From Gautieria morchelliformis (taxonomy: Eukaryota; Basidiomycota; Agaricomycetes; Gomphales; Gomphaceae): DNA of 64,000 bases. Position 1 is the first letter of the stretch; every line of letters begins with the position of its first letter. The stretch spans positions 186,001-250,000 of the forward strand of contig WHVA01000051.1 of NCBI GenBank assembly GCA_015179125.1. Direction: 5' to 3'. The notes under the pieces were generated by a model. It was not told the DNA's origin. It did no database searches and saw only the letters and a program-made list of their open reading frames with translations. The position numbers and the translations under genes are program-made. Positions 40,651 to 49,399 of the stretch are shown piece after piece.

Positions 40651-42178
40651 AACACTTTGGTCTATCAGAACATGTCGTATACGAAACTCAAAGAATATTA
40701 AACAATGCTGCAGCACAACTCTGGAAATAATTTAATATTTGTACCTTGGTTGCAATCCATGTAAGAACTAGTCCAAGTTAATATGGATGGAAGGCAATAT
40801 GTTTCTTAGCAGCACTGAACAATAAACTAAAAGTCTGTAGGTTCGAGGACGACTATCGGGGTCCAAGTATTCCAAAAAGATAGGAATGGCTTCACAGGAG
40901 AGTTTGTAAGTGGACTGACCCAATTAACGTCAATGCACTGCAATAAACGAGCGACTAGGGTTTAAGAAGTGACTTGTGAAAGTCACTGAACAGGAAAGTC
41001 ACTGATCAGTTCGTCTCAGGTATTGGAGAGCTAATTGACAAGGAAATCGATTGTCAGACTCACTCTGCAGAATTTCACCTGGAGTGTTAGTCTGGGTGGC
41101 TAAGTAGAAACACAACTACTTAACTGAGAATTAATACACTAAGTAAGTGTAATAATCCTAGCTGGGGTTAGCAGCTTAGTAAGCTGTGCAAGCTTGGCAA
41201 GTCACACGAGGTACGTGGATAGTAGATGATGATGTATTGGCTGATGAAAGGTGGGCAGTAAGGCCTCCTTTTATATTGTATCTACTATCTATCAATAGAC
41301 GAGAATGAGTCACGAAGAAATAGGGTAGTGAGCCAGAGCATGTGTTGGCCAATCACAGTCCACGAATAGGGTGTGAGTCATGCACTGAGTCACACAGAAA
41401 TGGGGTAGTGAGTCAGAGAGAAAAAGGGTAGTGAGTCAGAGCATGTGTTGGCCAATCGTGGTTCACAATTAGGGAGTGAGTCATGCACTGAGTCATGCAG
41501 AAATGGGGTAATGAGTCAGAACTCGTGTTGACCAATCGCAGCCCATGATTAGGGGGTGAGTCGTGCAGAAATGGGGTAGTGCGTCAGGCATGAGTCGCAT
41601 CTAAGAATAAGATACACCCTTATTCTTAAAGAGGATTAGCTCAACACAGCCTTTCATTGGTAAGAGGCCTCTCAGCCAATGATACGCCAGAGTCCAAGCA
41701 TGAGTCACGTGCCGAGCCAGGCTCTGAGTCATGCAGGAGTCATTTCCCAAGTCACAAGACTTTGGACCAATAATACTCCAGCTTGGCAGTGAGTCATGAC
41801 CCTAATTCTATTTTAGGAGTGTAGTCATGGCACAGCACAGCCTAGCATAGCCTTGTTGCTATGGTAGCATAGGTTGGGCTGAGTTTGTATTGCACAAACT
41901 GTGTTGTGGAGGCTTGGGAATAAATTGCTATTTCCAGAGTGCTGAGTCTGAACCGGTAGGTTGGCCAGAGTTTGTGGGTGCGTAAGTGTCCACAGGCTCG
42001 AGTTCGGGCTCGCGCGCGTCGGAGTTTGAATAAGCAGAGTTGTGGATACATGTGGATTCATAACTGCTGCAACAGAATAGAAGTGTTTTGAGCCAAAGAC
42101 TTCATTAAAAATGGCGAAGAAATGGTAGGAAATTAGAGGAAGTTTAAATAGTTCATCCCCAATGATAGCAATACCAGT
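40613..42178. repeat. Decayed LTR-type insertion in E3 pol
   Basis: It separates LVHNSKLNTSRE of E3 pol from its continuation KLDPIQEAKYKLSAPW near 42237. The left end resembles an LTR end (GAAGTGTTTTGGAACCC) followed by TGGTGTCAGAGC, which looks like a Gypsy primer-binding site (40639-40650). The right part, about 40970-42107, ends with the related GAAGTGTTTTGAGCC. It is probably an internally deleted element with one LTR end fragment and one longer LTR. No coding capacity remains and boundaries are approximate. Confidence 0.45.
41300..41600. repeat. Tandem GAGTCA-rich repeats
   Basis: Three to four imperfect copies of about 90 bp, each with AATGGGGTAGTGAGTCAGA, TGTTGGCCAATC and AGGG-GTGAGTCATGCA. 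GTGAGTCA words continue to 41800. Located inside the LTR-type insertion. Confidence 0.6.
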
Positions 42179-42403
42179 ATGCTATATTTTAAGGTCACTA
42201 TTTCGAAAATACATCGAAAATATTCTGTTTGCCCAGCAAAGCTAGATCCCATACAAGAAGCCAAGTACAAACTCTCAGCTCCATGGCTCGGACCATTCAG
42301 AGTCACAGGGAGAAGTAATAATTCCTATTACTTAGAATGCTTATCGGGTCGAAAAGCGACAGGAAAGGTACACACAAACCGCCTCAAGAAGTTCCACCTA
42401 TGA
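42179..42403 (+). pseudogene. E3 pol C-terminal domain
   Basis: From about 42237 the frame reads KLDPIQEAKYKLSAPWLGPF then RVTGRSNNSYYLECLSG, the SH3-like C-terminal module of Gypsy integrases, ending at TGA 42401-42403. The first part of this open frame (42179-42236) belongs to the insertion. An acidic shadow frame continues to about 42620. E3 sequence then ends without an LTR. Confidence 0.7.
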
Positions 42404-42767
42404 ACACACGACCCAGTCCAAGAACCGAATGCTGCAACAACGGAACAGCATGAGAACACCCTGTTACGAACATTAGAGGAAATACCAGAGGACGCTGAAG
42501 AAGAACTCCCCTTTAACTTCATACCCCAGGAGACATCAGAAGTCGCACAACGAGAACTACCACCAGAAGAACCCTCAGAAGCGGAACTGGAAGAAGCAGG
42601 AGATCTGTACCAACCCATAGGTCATAGACTCCACAGGTGGGCAGCAGCAGCGGCGAACCTGTATATCAGCCACATAGCCAAATAACAATAGCAACCGCAA
42701 CGCCCCAGAGCGAACTGACTCAGCATATTCCTAACGTTTTTTCTTGGTCCCAATACCATGGTAGGAC
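42404..42767. other. E3 3' region and junction to E2, no gene
   Basis: Glu-rich low-quality frames follow the pol stop. No polypurine tract or LTR is seen. At about 42768 the E2 RNase H begins (RRFTLITDHKG), so the E3 3' end and part of E2 were deleted together. Confidence 0.4.
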
Positions 42768-43108
42768 AAACTGCTGGGGCGAAGGTTCACCCTCATCACA
42801 GACCACAAAGGGCTCGAGTACTTAGAGACCCAGAAGAGCCTATCTGACCGCCAGGTCAGATGGTGGGAGTTTCTCTCCCGGTTCAATTTCAACACCGTTC
42901 ATGTTGACGGTGTAGAGAACAAGGTAGCGGACTGCCTGTAGCGCTACTACGAGAGCGACACGAGTGATGACAATCACCCGGACCATGTCTTCGTGAATGC
43001 GGATGCGCGTTTAGACCTGGACGGTGAGTTATTGCCCACCGACCGGTATGTCAAGTTGCGAACAGCGGCGACAAGACGCTCTAAACGCCTCAGAAAAAGT
43101 GCAAGAAA
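42768..43108 (+). pseudogene. E2 RNase H C-terminal part
   Basis: FTLITDHKGLEYLETQKSLS, RQVRWWEFLSRFNF and VDGVENKVADCL, followed by a TAG (42939-42941) where the family has Ser (VADCL-S-RYYE). The linker RYYESDTSDDNHPDHVFVN then continues in frame to about 43140. It is the end of the RT/RNase H module of E2; its N-terminal part is lost. Confidence 0.85.
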
Positions 43109-44346
43109 TTGTGTGGCACCCCCAACACCGTCAATGGGCTAGCCATTGCGAGGGAAAGCGCGATTAGCGCTTACCTAGCGGTGTCATCGTCGCACACTAT
43201 CAATGACCCCGCCCTTCAACGGCGGATAGCACAGGTCGAGGCCCAGTACATCGGGCCTGGCATGGCCCTGCCTCCACCGGTGGGGACAGTTCACCCTCCC
43301 TACCTGGGGGAGGGGACGCTCATCCCACTCGGAGATCGGTGGATCTCCGAGACAGGCCTCCTACCACGGCCGGTAGGGAAGGCCCTACAGCGTCGTACTC
43401 AATGGTACGACATCTGCCCGCTCGATGACCCACGCTTCGTCGAAATCCTAGCGCGGGCAAAAGAAACGCCACAGCTCGCGCATATGTGCGAGATGATCGG
43501 CGTATTTAAACGCATCAAGCGCGAACAACACGCTCGCAATCCCAAAAGGGATTGTCTCGTGATAGCGGGCAGTACCCCGCACGATATCGCAGCGATCCTA
43601 AAGGGTTGGATACACAACCCTGAAGGAATCCCATCAGCCATCCGTGACAACGCGGATGGCACCTTCAACCTAGACGACATGGACGTCTGGATGTGGTTGA
43701 AGGCCCTTGCACCCCGGGTCAAAGGGGTCGCATCACCTCTCAGGGCGAGGCTACGCGACCTATTCGGCTCGACAGACCAATGGTTGAGCCTCATCGACGC
43801 CAGGAAAGTGCTGACGCCTCAGAGCACCACCCTGCGGCTCTCCATCACGGGCCCATTCCCCATGGGGGGCCGAGCCAGCCCCAGCATCCCCCTCGCCGAG
43901 ATCGTGAGATGGTTGGCCCGCTACGCGGGGGTCACTCGCGCACCAGTGGCACGCATTGAACACTATGTTCAACGCAGCATCACCGGCACAGCATTCAGTG
44001 CTGCCGCCCGCGAGGGCCAACAAAAGGTCCTCGAGACCAGCCATTGAGGGCCGCGGTGCCGCGACCCCTCACTCACGCTCAGCTCGACCAAGAGCTGGCG
44101 CGCTTCTGGCCCCCTCCTCAGACTGAGGACCCGGCCGTTGAGGCCATGCTCCGCGAGGACGCTGGCCTCATCACCCAAGCGGATACCGCCGCTAGTGGTG
44201 AGGCCAACCAGCCTCACCCAATCACCACCAATGACGCGGAGGTGCCCCCGGAGGAGTCACGTGCTTGACCGGCCCCGTACTACGATGATGTCATCGTATC
44301 GGCCACTCTAGAGGACCCCATTATGGATGACCTCTATGAGTCGTAG
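43109..44346 (+). pseudogene. Unrecognised C-terminal ORF of E2 in place of integrase
   Basis: A 312-codon open frame (43109-44047), starting within the RNase H linker after a frame change, contains GDRWISETGLLPRPVGKALQ, WYDICPLDDPRFVEIL, MIGVFKRIKREQHARNPKR, DDMDVWMWLKALAPRVKG and RWLARYAGVTRAPVARIE. After one shift the next frame (44048-44268) adds LTHAQLDQELARFWPPPQ. A last acidic piece (YYDDVIVSATLEDP) follows a TGA and ends at TAG 44344-44346, 22 bp before the purine tract. I recognise neither a zinc HHCC nor a D,D,E core, nor the R-H-R-Y pattern of tyrosine recombinases. It lies where Gypsy elements normally encode integrase. Function unknown. Confidence 0.6.
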
Positions 44347-44367
44347 TTGACCCCTATAGTTGTCTAT

Positions 44368-44379
44368 AGAGGGGGAGGG
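44368..44379 (+). other. E2 polypurine tract
   Basis: AGAGGGGGAGGG directly precedes the TG of the 3' LTR, which fixes that LTR boundary. Confidence 0.7.
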
Positions 44380-44565
44380 TGTAAATAACCTATGTATCTA
44401 CATGTACAATGATTATTACATAATCCCAGTGGGCCCCTTAGGGACCCACTGTATAGTTTATGCAGGGGAACCAGCCAGCGGTTCCCATCGCATCTTACTC
44501 TTACCTGTCACTATGTAGCATTCAGAATACCACTCATTGGTCAAGTTCTGCAGTGCCCTTGTGCA
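44380..44565 (+). repeat. E2 3' LTR
   Basis: Begins TGTAAATAACC and shares the CCAGTGGG..GGGACCCACTGTATAG and TTACCTGTCACTA blocks with the 5' LTR. The right end is probably TTGTGCA at 44565. The minus-strand Copia gag frame of E5 runs into it, which shows that E2 or its fragment joined E5 here. Confidence 0.65.
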
Positions 44566-45432
44566 GTCGGATGCAGATATAGCACTGTATGCTACCTCCT
44601 TAGATACAAACACGAAGTCCTTTTCTTCCGCTTGTTTAACCATTTCTTTGTTCCCTGATTTGAACCACTTCGGTGCTTGGCCTTCCTTGCCGCCACCTTT
44701 CGCCCAGCAATCCTTCACATAATGACCCTTCTTGCTGCAATTTCGGCACTTTCCCTTTGTTGCTCCTGAGTCATCTTTTCTGGGCCTGTGACGTTGTTGC
44801 ACCTTAAGTGCCATCTGCCGTGCCGATCCAGCTTTCCGTGCTCGATCCTCATTGAGGACTCGAGCTATTAATATATCAGCCGTCATTCCGGCTCCACTGG
44901 CGTTTACTGCCGTAATAAACGCCGACCAAGAATCTGGTAGTGACATCAGCAACGTGTTCGAGAACTCAGTGTCACTGATGTAATGTCCTCGTGCATTCAG
45001 TTCCTGTTGAATGCCGCGGAGCTTGCATACATGCTCCTCCATGTTCGCGCCGTCCTCGGCAAGCGTCCGGAAGAAATCTCTTCGGAGATTTACAAACCCC
45101 ACGGCTCCCTTAGATTCGAATATCGCTTGTAAACTAGTCCATACAGCAAATGCAGACATCATCTGATAGATGTAAACTAGTTGTTCATCGGCAACTCTGA
45201 GGCAAATCTCTTTTCTAGCCTTTTTGTCTTTCCTTCTCCAATCATCGATTTCCTGCTGCTCGGTCGCAGTGACGTTGCCAGCCTCCGCCAGTCTCGGTTC
45301 CGTCTCCCTGCCGATAGCCACATCCCACAGATCTACATCATCGAGTATCCACTCGAGCCGCCGGCGCCACGCCACGTAATTATCCCCGTTCAAGGGATCG
45401 ATCTTGTACGTGTTATTGCTACTCGACATCAT
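44566..45432 (-). pseudogene. Copia E5 gag
   Basis: ATG at 45432 opens a complete UBN2-type Copia gag: NGDNYVAWRRRLEWILDDVD, WTSLQAIFESKGAVGFVNL, LLMSLPDSWSAFI and a perfect zinc knuckle CRNCSKKGHYVKDC. It stays open through EEKDFVFVSKEVAYSAISAS and then runs into E2 LTR sequence (44565), so protease and the rest of pol are lost. It is the only Copia gag here with an intact start, domain and knuckle, but it is truncated and no longer part of a working element. Confidence 0.85.
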
Positions 45433-45442
45433 TGATCAGTAT

Positions 45443-45741
45443 TGAGTTGGTGGAGTATAGAGTGTAGTTGGAGTAAGCTAGATTTGTAGTAGTTTAGTTA
45501 TGCGCGGGGCCCATAACCTGTGGAATGAAGGAGTAAATAATAATCTGTTATATCACGATCTACTTCAGATCGTCTGCCTTTATATACAAAATATGATGTC
45601 CATTACATTACTAATATCTTTGCGCTGCTGTGCCGATGTGGTGCCGGTGCACCAGCAACCCGGAGTCGAGAGCGTTCTTGAACTTCCAGCTAAGTGCGTG
45701 CCGGCTCTGCCTCGGTGGTGTCATCGTCCCAATTACTAACA
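45443..45741 (-). repeat. Copia E5 5' LTR
   Basis: Read on the minus strand it runs from TGTTAGTAATTGGG (45741) to CCACCAACTCA (45443), just upstream of the gag ATG. It contains a TTTATATACAAAATATG region (in the plus sense) as possible promoter. It is inserted in the pre-integrase region of E6 (VAKGFV). No second LTR is present. Confidence 0.6.
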
Positions 45742-46698
45742 TCACAAAACCTTTTGCAACTAATCTTTTGGCTGCTTCAGGTGAAATGTGACCCAAATGA
45801 CGATGGAGCTGTTCCAAAGTGAGTGTTTCTGCCGCTGCATTTGCTGTATCAGGCTCATGCATAACTTGATAAAGACCACGTCCTGATTTAGGGACTGCGC
45901 CTACTTGCTCTCCATTTTGCCCGTGTATAATGCATTTGCCATCTGCAAATGTCACAGCAAAGCCGGCATCATCAAGCCATCCAACGGACACGAGTGTGTA
46001 CCCCACATCGGGTGAATACAAGACTTCGGAGAGCTTCAGTTTGGAGACATCGATACCATTTGGTGCGTCCATTATCATTTCGCCCGTTCCTACTGCATTA
46101 AAACTTTGTCTGTTTGCAGCCTGGAATGACTTGGGGGAAATCTTGGCGAAGTTCTGGACCGCGTCATGATAGGGTGTTATGTGTCATGTACATCCCAAGT
46201 CATACACTTCGATACATGGTGAGTTTACAATAGTTTCGTTGGATTCGATACAAACTGCATGGGCATCTTCCAGATCATTGCCAATGAAGTCTGGGTCATC
46301 ACTGACAAGCGAAAAAGCATCGCTCTCATCAGTTTCAGGTGACCTTTCCATTGCATATTTGCTGTCTGACTCGTCGCTGATCTCGGAAAACCAGTCGAGG
46401 TCGTTTGCCCCTTCGTCTTCATCGTCCATATCGGACTCACAGTTCGACAGTAACTCGGGTAGTTGATTCTCATCAAGGTTTGCAAAATGGTCATTTACCC
46501 CTTCATCTCCATCATCTGTGTCGGACTCACAATTTGACAGGAGCTCGGGTAGTTCATTTTCGTCAAGGTCCACAAAGAAGGCAGCTTCATCCTCATCATT
46601 GGATTCGACAGCTGCATTTGCAGAACCTCCTCCTTTCGATGAGTCTTGTTTCTTGTTATCAGCTGCTTTGACAGGCTTAGGGCACTTGTTCCTGTAGT
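45742..46698 (-). pseudogene. Copia E6 gag tail, protease and pre-integrase
   Basis: From right to left: the last part of a gag zinc knuckle (YRNKCPKP), an Asp/Glu-rich linker with a duplicated DENELPELLSNCESD unit, the protease region starting CIEVYDLGCT (DLG replaces the expected D-S-G, then a stop at about 46185), FNAVGTGEMIMDAPNG, VLYSPDVGYTLVSVGWLDDA, and the pre-integrase motif LHRHLGHISPEAAKRLVAKG, where E5 is inserted. The knuckle is split at 46698 by LTR A3; its other half is now inverted at 47386-47493. Confidence 0.82.
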
Positions 46699-47385
46699 TG
46701 TCAAGATTGGTTTTTAGGCGTTAATATCATGTATTAGTGAACACAGCGAATGCCTGAATAACTTGTGCGAATAAGTATGCCATTTGGCGAATAGGTGAAC
46801 CAATAAATGTTCACAAGATAAGAGGGCTGCCTGAGCGGAGCTTGCCCTATCTACAGTCATGGCGAAATAGCCCGTGGCACTTGATGATGTAACGTACAAG
46901 GTGTCACGGAAGGGTTGTCTAAGTAGTGACAATCCCTTCGCCATCAGCACAGAAAATAGTTCGAAGGCTGAGGTAATAACGACGATGAAGTATGAGAACT
47001 CACCAGTGATGCCTAAGTCCCCTTCTAGTCGAAGATAGAAATCTTCAGGAGAAGGCTCAAGATGATGATCACAGCGAGGTCAAGTTTGCACAAGATGGAT
47101 GACGTATGATAATTGAACTAGAGAATATACATGCGAATGTAAACTACTTATATCGAATGCTCGTAAGGTATCAGCGAATAGGAAAGAGGCCGTCGTGAGT
47201 CAGGGTTGGATAGGGGTGTGCAGTCATGATACTAAGTAGATGGAATAAACATACAATAGAGTGAGGGAAGAGTGCGAACATGAAACAATGGAGGGTAAAG
47301 GTGGTGAAGGCACTTATGTACAAAACCATGTCTTGGGACCCGCATACATGCTACCCTGCACGGACTCTTCGTCTACTGGGTTGAT
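46699..47385 (+). repeat. Family-A LTR copy A3, left part
   Basis: Begins TGTCAAGATTGG next to GTAGT (46694-46698) and follows copy A1 to CTACTGGGTTGAT, where the match stops abruptly. The remainder of the same LTR is at 47494-47735 in reverse orientation. Confidence 0.85.
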
Positions 47386-47493
47386 AAGGGTAATGATAAA
47401 GACGAAGCGATGTTCGTGTCAGCAAACATGAAGGGAAAGAAGTCAGAGCACAAACCAAAGGGAACTTGCTGGAATGGTGACAAGGGACACTAC
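47386..47493 (+). pseudogene. Inverted piece of Copia E6 gag
   Basis: Plus-strand frame KDEAMFVSANMKGKKSEHK then CWNGDKGHY, the first half of the zinc knuckle whose second half (YRNKCPKP) lies on the minus strand at 46680-46697. It ends in ACTAC (47489-47493), the complement of the target duplication GTAGT. One Cys of the knuckle (expected CWNCGDKGHY) is missing. Confidence 0.75.
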
Positions 47494-47735
47494 TGTCATG
47501 ACCTGTCTATTTCTCTTACCCCACTGCCTCTATGTTCCCCCTCGTCACTCCCTAGCATCTTCGCCAGAGTTCGCCTCACCCTCCGACCACTCCTCCTCTA
47601 CGTCCACTCTATCTGCTGTTCGCCCCATTCTCCGAACTGCTATTCGCTGCTTGTGCATTTCGCCAGCAGGCACGCCATCAAATACGATCGATACCATTTA
47701 CCCAGCATGATGGTTCATCACTAACCCCATCATCT
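47494..47735 (-). repeat. Family-A LTR copy A3, right part, inverted
   Basis: Starts TGTCATGACCTG and matches the reverse complement of the A1 end (6211 back to about 5968). Together with 46699-47385 it makes one LTR whose 3' portion and flank have been inverted. About 70 bp at the internal breakpoint are lost. Confidence 0.82.
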
Positions 47736-48055
47736 CGTTGATCGCAGCAAAAGCAGCCAGCCGTAGTGTTTATCATGCATGGAATGTACAGACATGGATC
47801 CACAGATACCTGCGGACAGGAAAACTGCCGCTCCATTGTTATGGACGATATCATTCCTTGAATCTCAAGGATGAGGACTTACAGCAATTAATCCAGCTGC
47901 AGCTACAGTCAGTTGCTAAAGAAGGTTATATCAAGGCTGAGGATATTGTGGACTTCCTCAAGACTGATGAGATGCAGGATTACGTGGGTACTAATAATGT
48001 ATCTGTTCACACAGCCAGAAGGTGGCTCTACAAGCTGGACTGGCGGTACAGGTGA
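47736..48055 (+). pseudogene. N-terminal fragment of a DDE-transposase-type protein
   Basis: An open frame of about 105 codons: AAKAASRSVYHAWNVQTWIH, HSLNLKDEDLQQLIQLQLQS, AEDIVDFLKTDEMQDYV and VHTARRWLYKLDWRYR. It resembles the conserved segment that precedes the DDE domain in repetitive Agaricomycete transposase-like proteins (helix-turn-helix ending xxARRWLxxLxWRY). The frame ends where Copia sequence begins, with no DDE catalytic part present. Identification is from memory of the family and moderate only. Confidence 0.45.
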
Positions 48056-48180
48056 AAGAAAAACAGACATCCAAGATGACCGCCGATATTTTCACCAAGT
48101 TTCTATCCCCCTCTATGTATCATCACCACTCGAAATCTCAAGGACTCACTACCTCACCGCTCGAGGGGGTGTGTGAGGAA
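48056..48180 (+). pseudogene. Copia RNase H C-terminal tail and LTR start
   Basis: The frame SKMTADIFTKFLSPSMYHHH then LTTSPLEGVCEETGVEW is the end of a Copia polyprotein (consensus MTADIxTKxL..H). A purine-rich CGAGGGGGTG and then TGTGAGGAAACGGG (about 48171) probably mark the polypurine tract and 3' LTR start. It joins directly to the DDE-type fragment, so this is a recombination or insertion junction. Confidence 0.6.
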
Positions 48181-48988
48181 ACGGGTGTCGAATGGCTTGG
48201 CAGAGCTCGGTGCTGGGAGGAGAGGTCCGTGCCCGTAACCCCTGTATCTGAAGCAAGGTACGTACATATATGTGTATTGTACAGTATGTACTACTCCCTA
48301 GCATTTGTCTTCGACACTGAAGTGGTGGCTTCATCAATTGTATAAGTATCGGTAGCTAACGAGTTATGTAGTTTATTACTTGTATCTTTAGGTGCGTATA
48401 AATAGTGTTTGTCTTCAATGCTAGGGATTTATCACTTGCATCTTTAAGCATAAGCTTTCTGAGCCATAACTTGACAACGGAGGGGCTATTGTTCCATGGA
48501 CAAGTAGCACTTCCAAGGGTTTGATTTGGTGCATGCAAGAGGACCTTGCTGAGTTACCAGTCGGCCAAAGGTGAAATGACACCGAATCAGACATAGGGAC
48601 CTGCAGCTTTCTGTGCAGCCTCGTGTATCTGTTCGGATGACTTATTGTTGCCATGAGACAGACTAATCTGTGATCCTGAACAATAGGATGGTGCAAATTC
48701 TAATATTTGTGTCGGTAGTGGATCCAGTATTGTGGTTGTGCACCGCGCGGTTCGACGAAGGTGCACTGTCCAGAAGCCCCACAATGATGGTTCATAAACA
48801 AAGCTGTTCTTTGAATACCCTTTCCACTTCTGGTCATACTATGTATGACTGGTGACTGAGAGCTTCAAATACGTTGATGAAGCGTCACGGTCTCGACCCA
48901 GCCGTGATCGACAAGACGGTGTGCCAAATAAACACTTGACAAGTCTGTTTGCGTGGTGATACTAGGAGTCGAAACATGGCATTAGCAT
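48181..48988. other. Possible Copia LTR and unassigned sequence
   Basis: 48171 to about 48430 may be the LTR of the preceding Copia tail (it contains the TATA-like GTGTATTGTACAGTATG and CGTATAAATAGTG). The rest shows no gene. Confidence 0.3.
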
Positions 48989-49269
48989 GATGCTGACGGG
49001 CCTGCAGCCGAGGCCAACAATGGTCGGGACGTCATGGATGATAACACCGAGCGAGCCCAGGATGCCAGCAATACCGGCATCGCCAGCTGCTCCAACGGTG
49101 TTGCAGCACTGAGTCGGACATGGCAAGGCGGTCAACACAGTATTGAGCTAAATTCTGCTAGAAATCTCTCTAGTGTTGCACTGTGAGGTTATGTCCAGAG
49201 GAGACACAGGGATTGTGATGATGGTAAGGATAGCGAAGGTGGAATGACGACAGCCTTGAAGAATATCAT
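48989..49269 (-). pseudogene. Class I hydrophobin pseudogene
   Basis: A damaged paralogue of the gene at 52893. ATG (49269) begins MIFFKAV like MMFFKAA of the intact gene. A 2-nt insertion after about eight codons shifts the frame. The other frame then reads STFAILTIITIPVSPLDITS and QCNT. The intron 1 donor is destroyed (GGTGAGA in the intact gene, AGAGAGA here) and no good acceptor remains. Downstream CCNTVGAAGDAGIAGILGSL and HDVPTIVGLGC match the CC motif and central region. The third and fourth exons with the last four cysteines are gone. The 5' UTR (CGAACTACTCACC, CTCTCCTCAAC) and TATA box are still recognisable. Confidence 0.85.
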
Positions 49270-49343
49270 GTTGAGGAGAGCAGGAAGAGCAGGAAGCGGT
49301 GAGTAGTTCGAGTGGTGTTGCAGAAGCGAGACAAAACTGAAGG

Positions 49344-49349
49344 TTTATA
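49344..49349 (-). promoter_or_regulatory. TATA box of the hydrophobin pseudogene
   Basis: CATATAAACC on the minus strand, about 75 bp upstream of the pseudogene ATG. Position and UTR match the intact gene's promoter. Confidence 0.55.
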
Positions 49350-49399
49350 TGACCGAGGCCTGTTATTTGAGGAGGAAAGGACAGTTTCAATCAGGATTT

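Larger units (their letters stand above)
29560..42760 (+). mobile_element. E3: Ty3/Gypsy element nested in E2
   Basis: It starts with an LTR (29560-32108, itself holding solo LTR A2), then a leader, a small ORF, gag N-terminus, a Copia insertion (E4), RT from the YMDD box on, RNase H, integrase, another LTR-type insertion and the pol C-terminus ending at 42403. No 3' LTR is seen before E2 resumes at about 42768. Gag C-terminus, protease and the RT N-terminus are missing at the E4 junction. Confidence 0.75.
25830..44565 (+). mobile_element. E2: old Ty3/Gypsy element split by nested insertions
   Basis: Short LTRs of about 185-207 bp (25830-26036 and 44380-44565) flank gag, protease and the start of RT on the left, and RNase H plus an unrecognised ORF on the right. 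Between 29560 and about 42760 lies Gypsy E3 with its own inserts. The RT body of E2 is missing at that junction, so insertion was accompanied by deletion. The left flank is Gypsy pol and the right flank is Copia gag, with no matching target duplication. Confidence 0.75.

Noticed and set aside
40641..41761. MULE-type insertion with 9-bp duplication AGACTTTGG
   Set aside because: The second AGACTTTGG is not followed by E3 sequence, and no terminal inverted repeats match. TGGTGTCAGAGC fits a primer-binding site better.
43109..44047. Tyrosine recombinase in the E2 C-terminal ORF
   Set aside because: I could not place an R-H-R-Y set with plausible spacing. E2 also has ordinary LTRs with a polypurine tract, unlike DIRS or Crypton elements.
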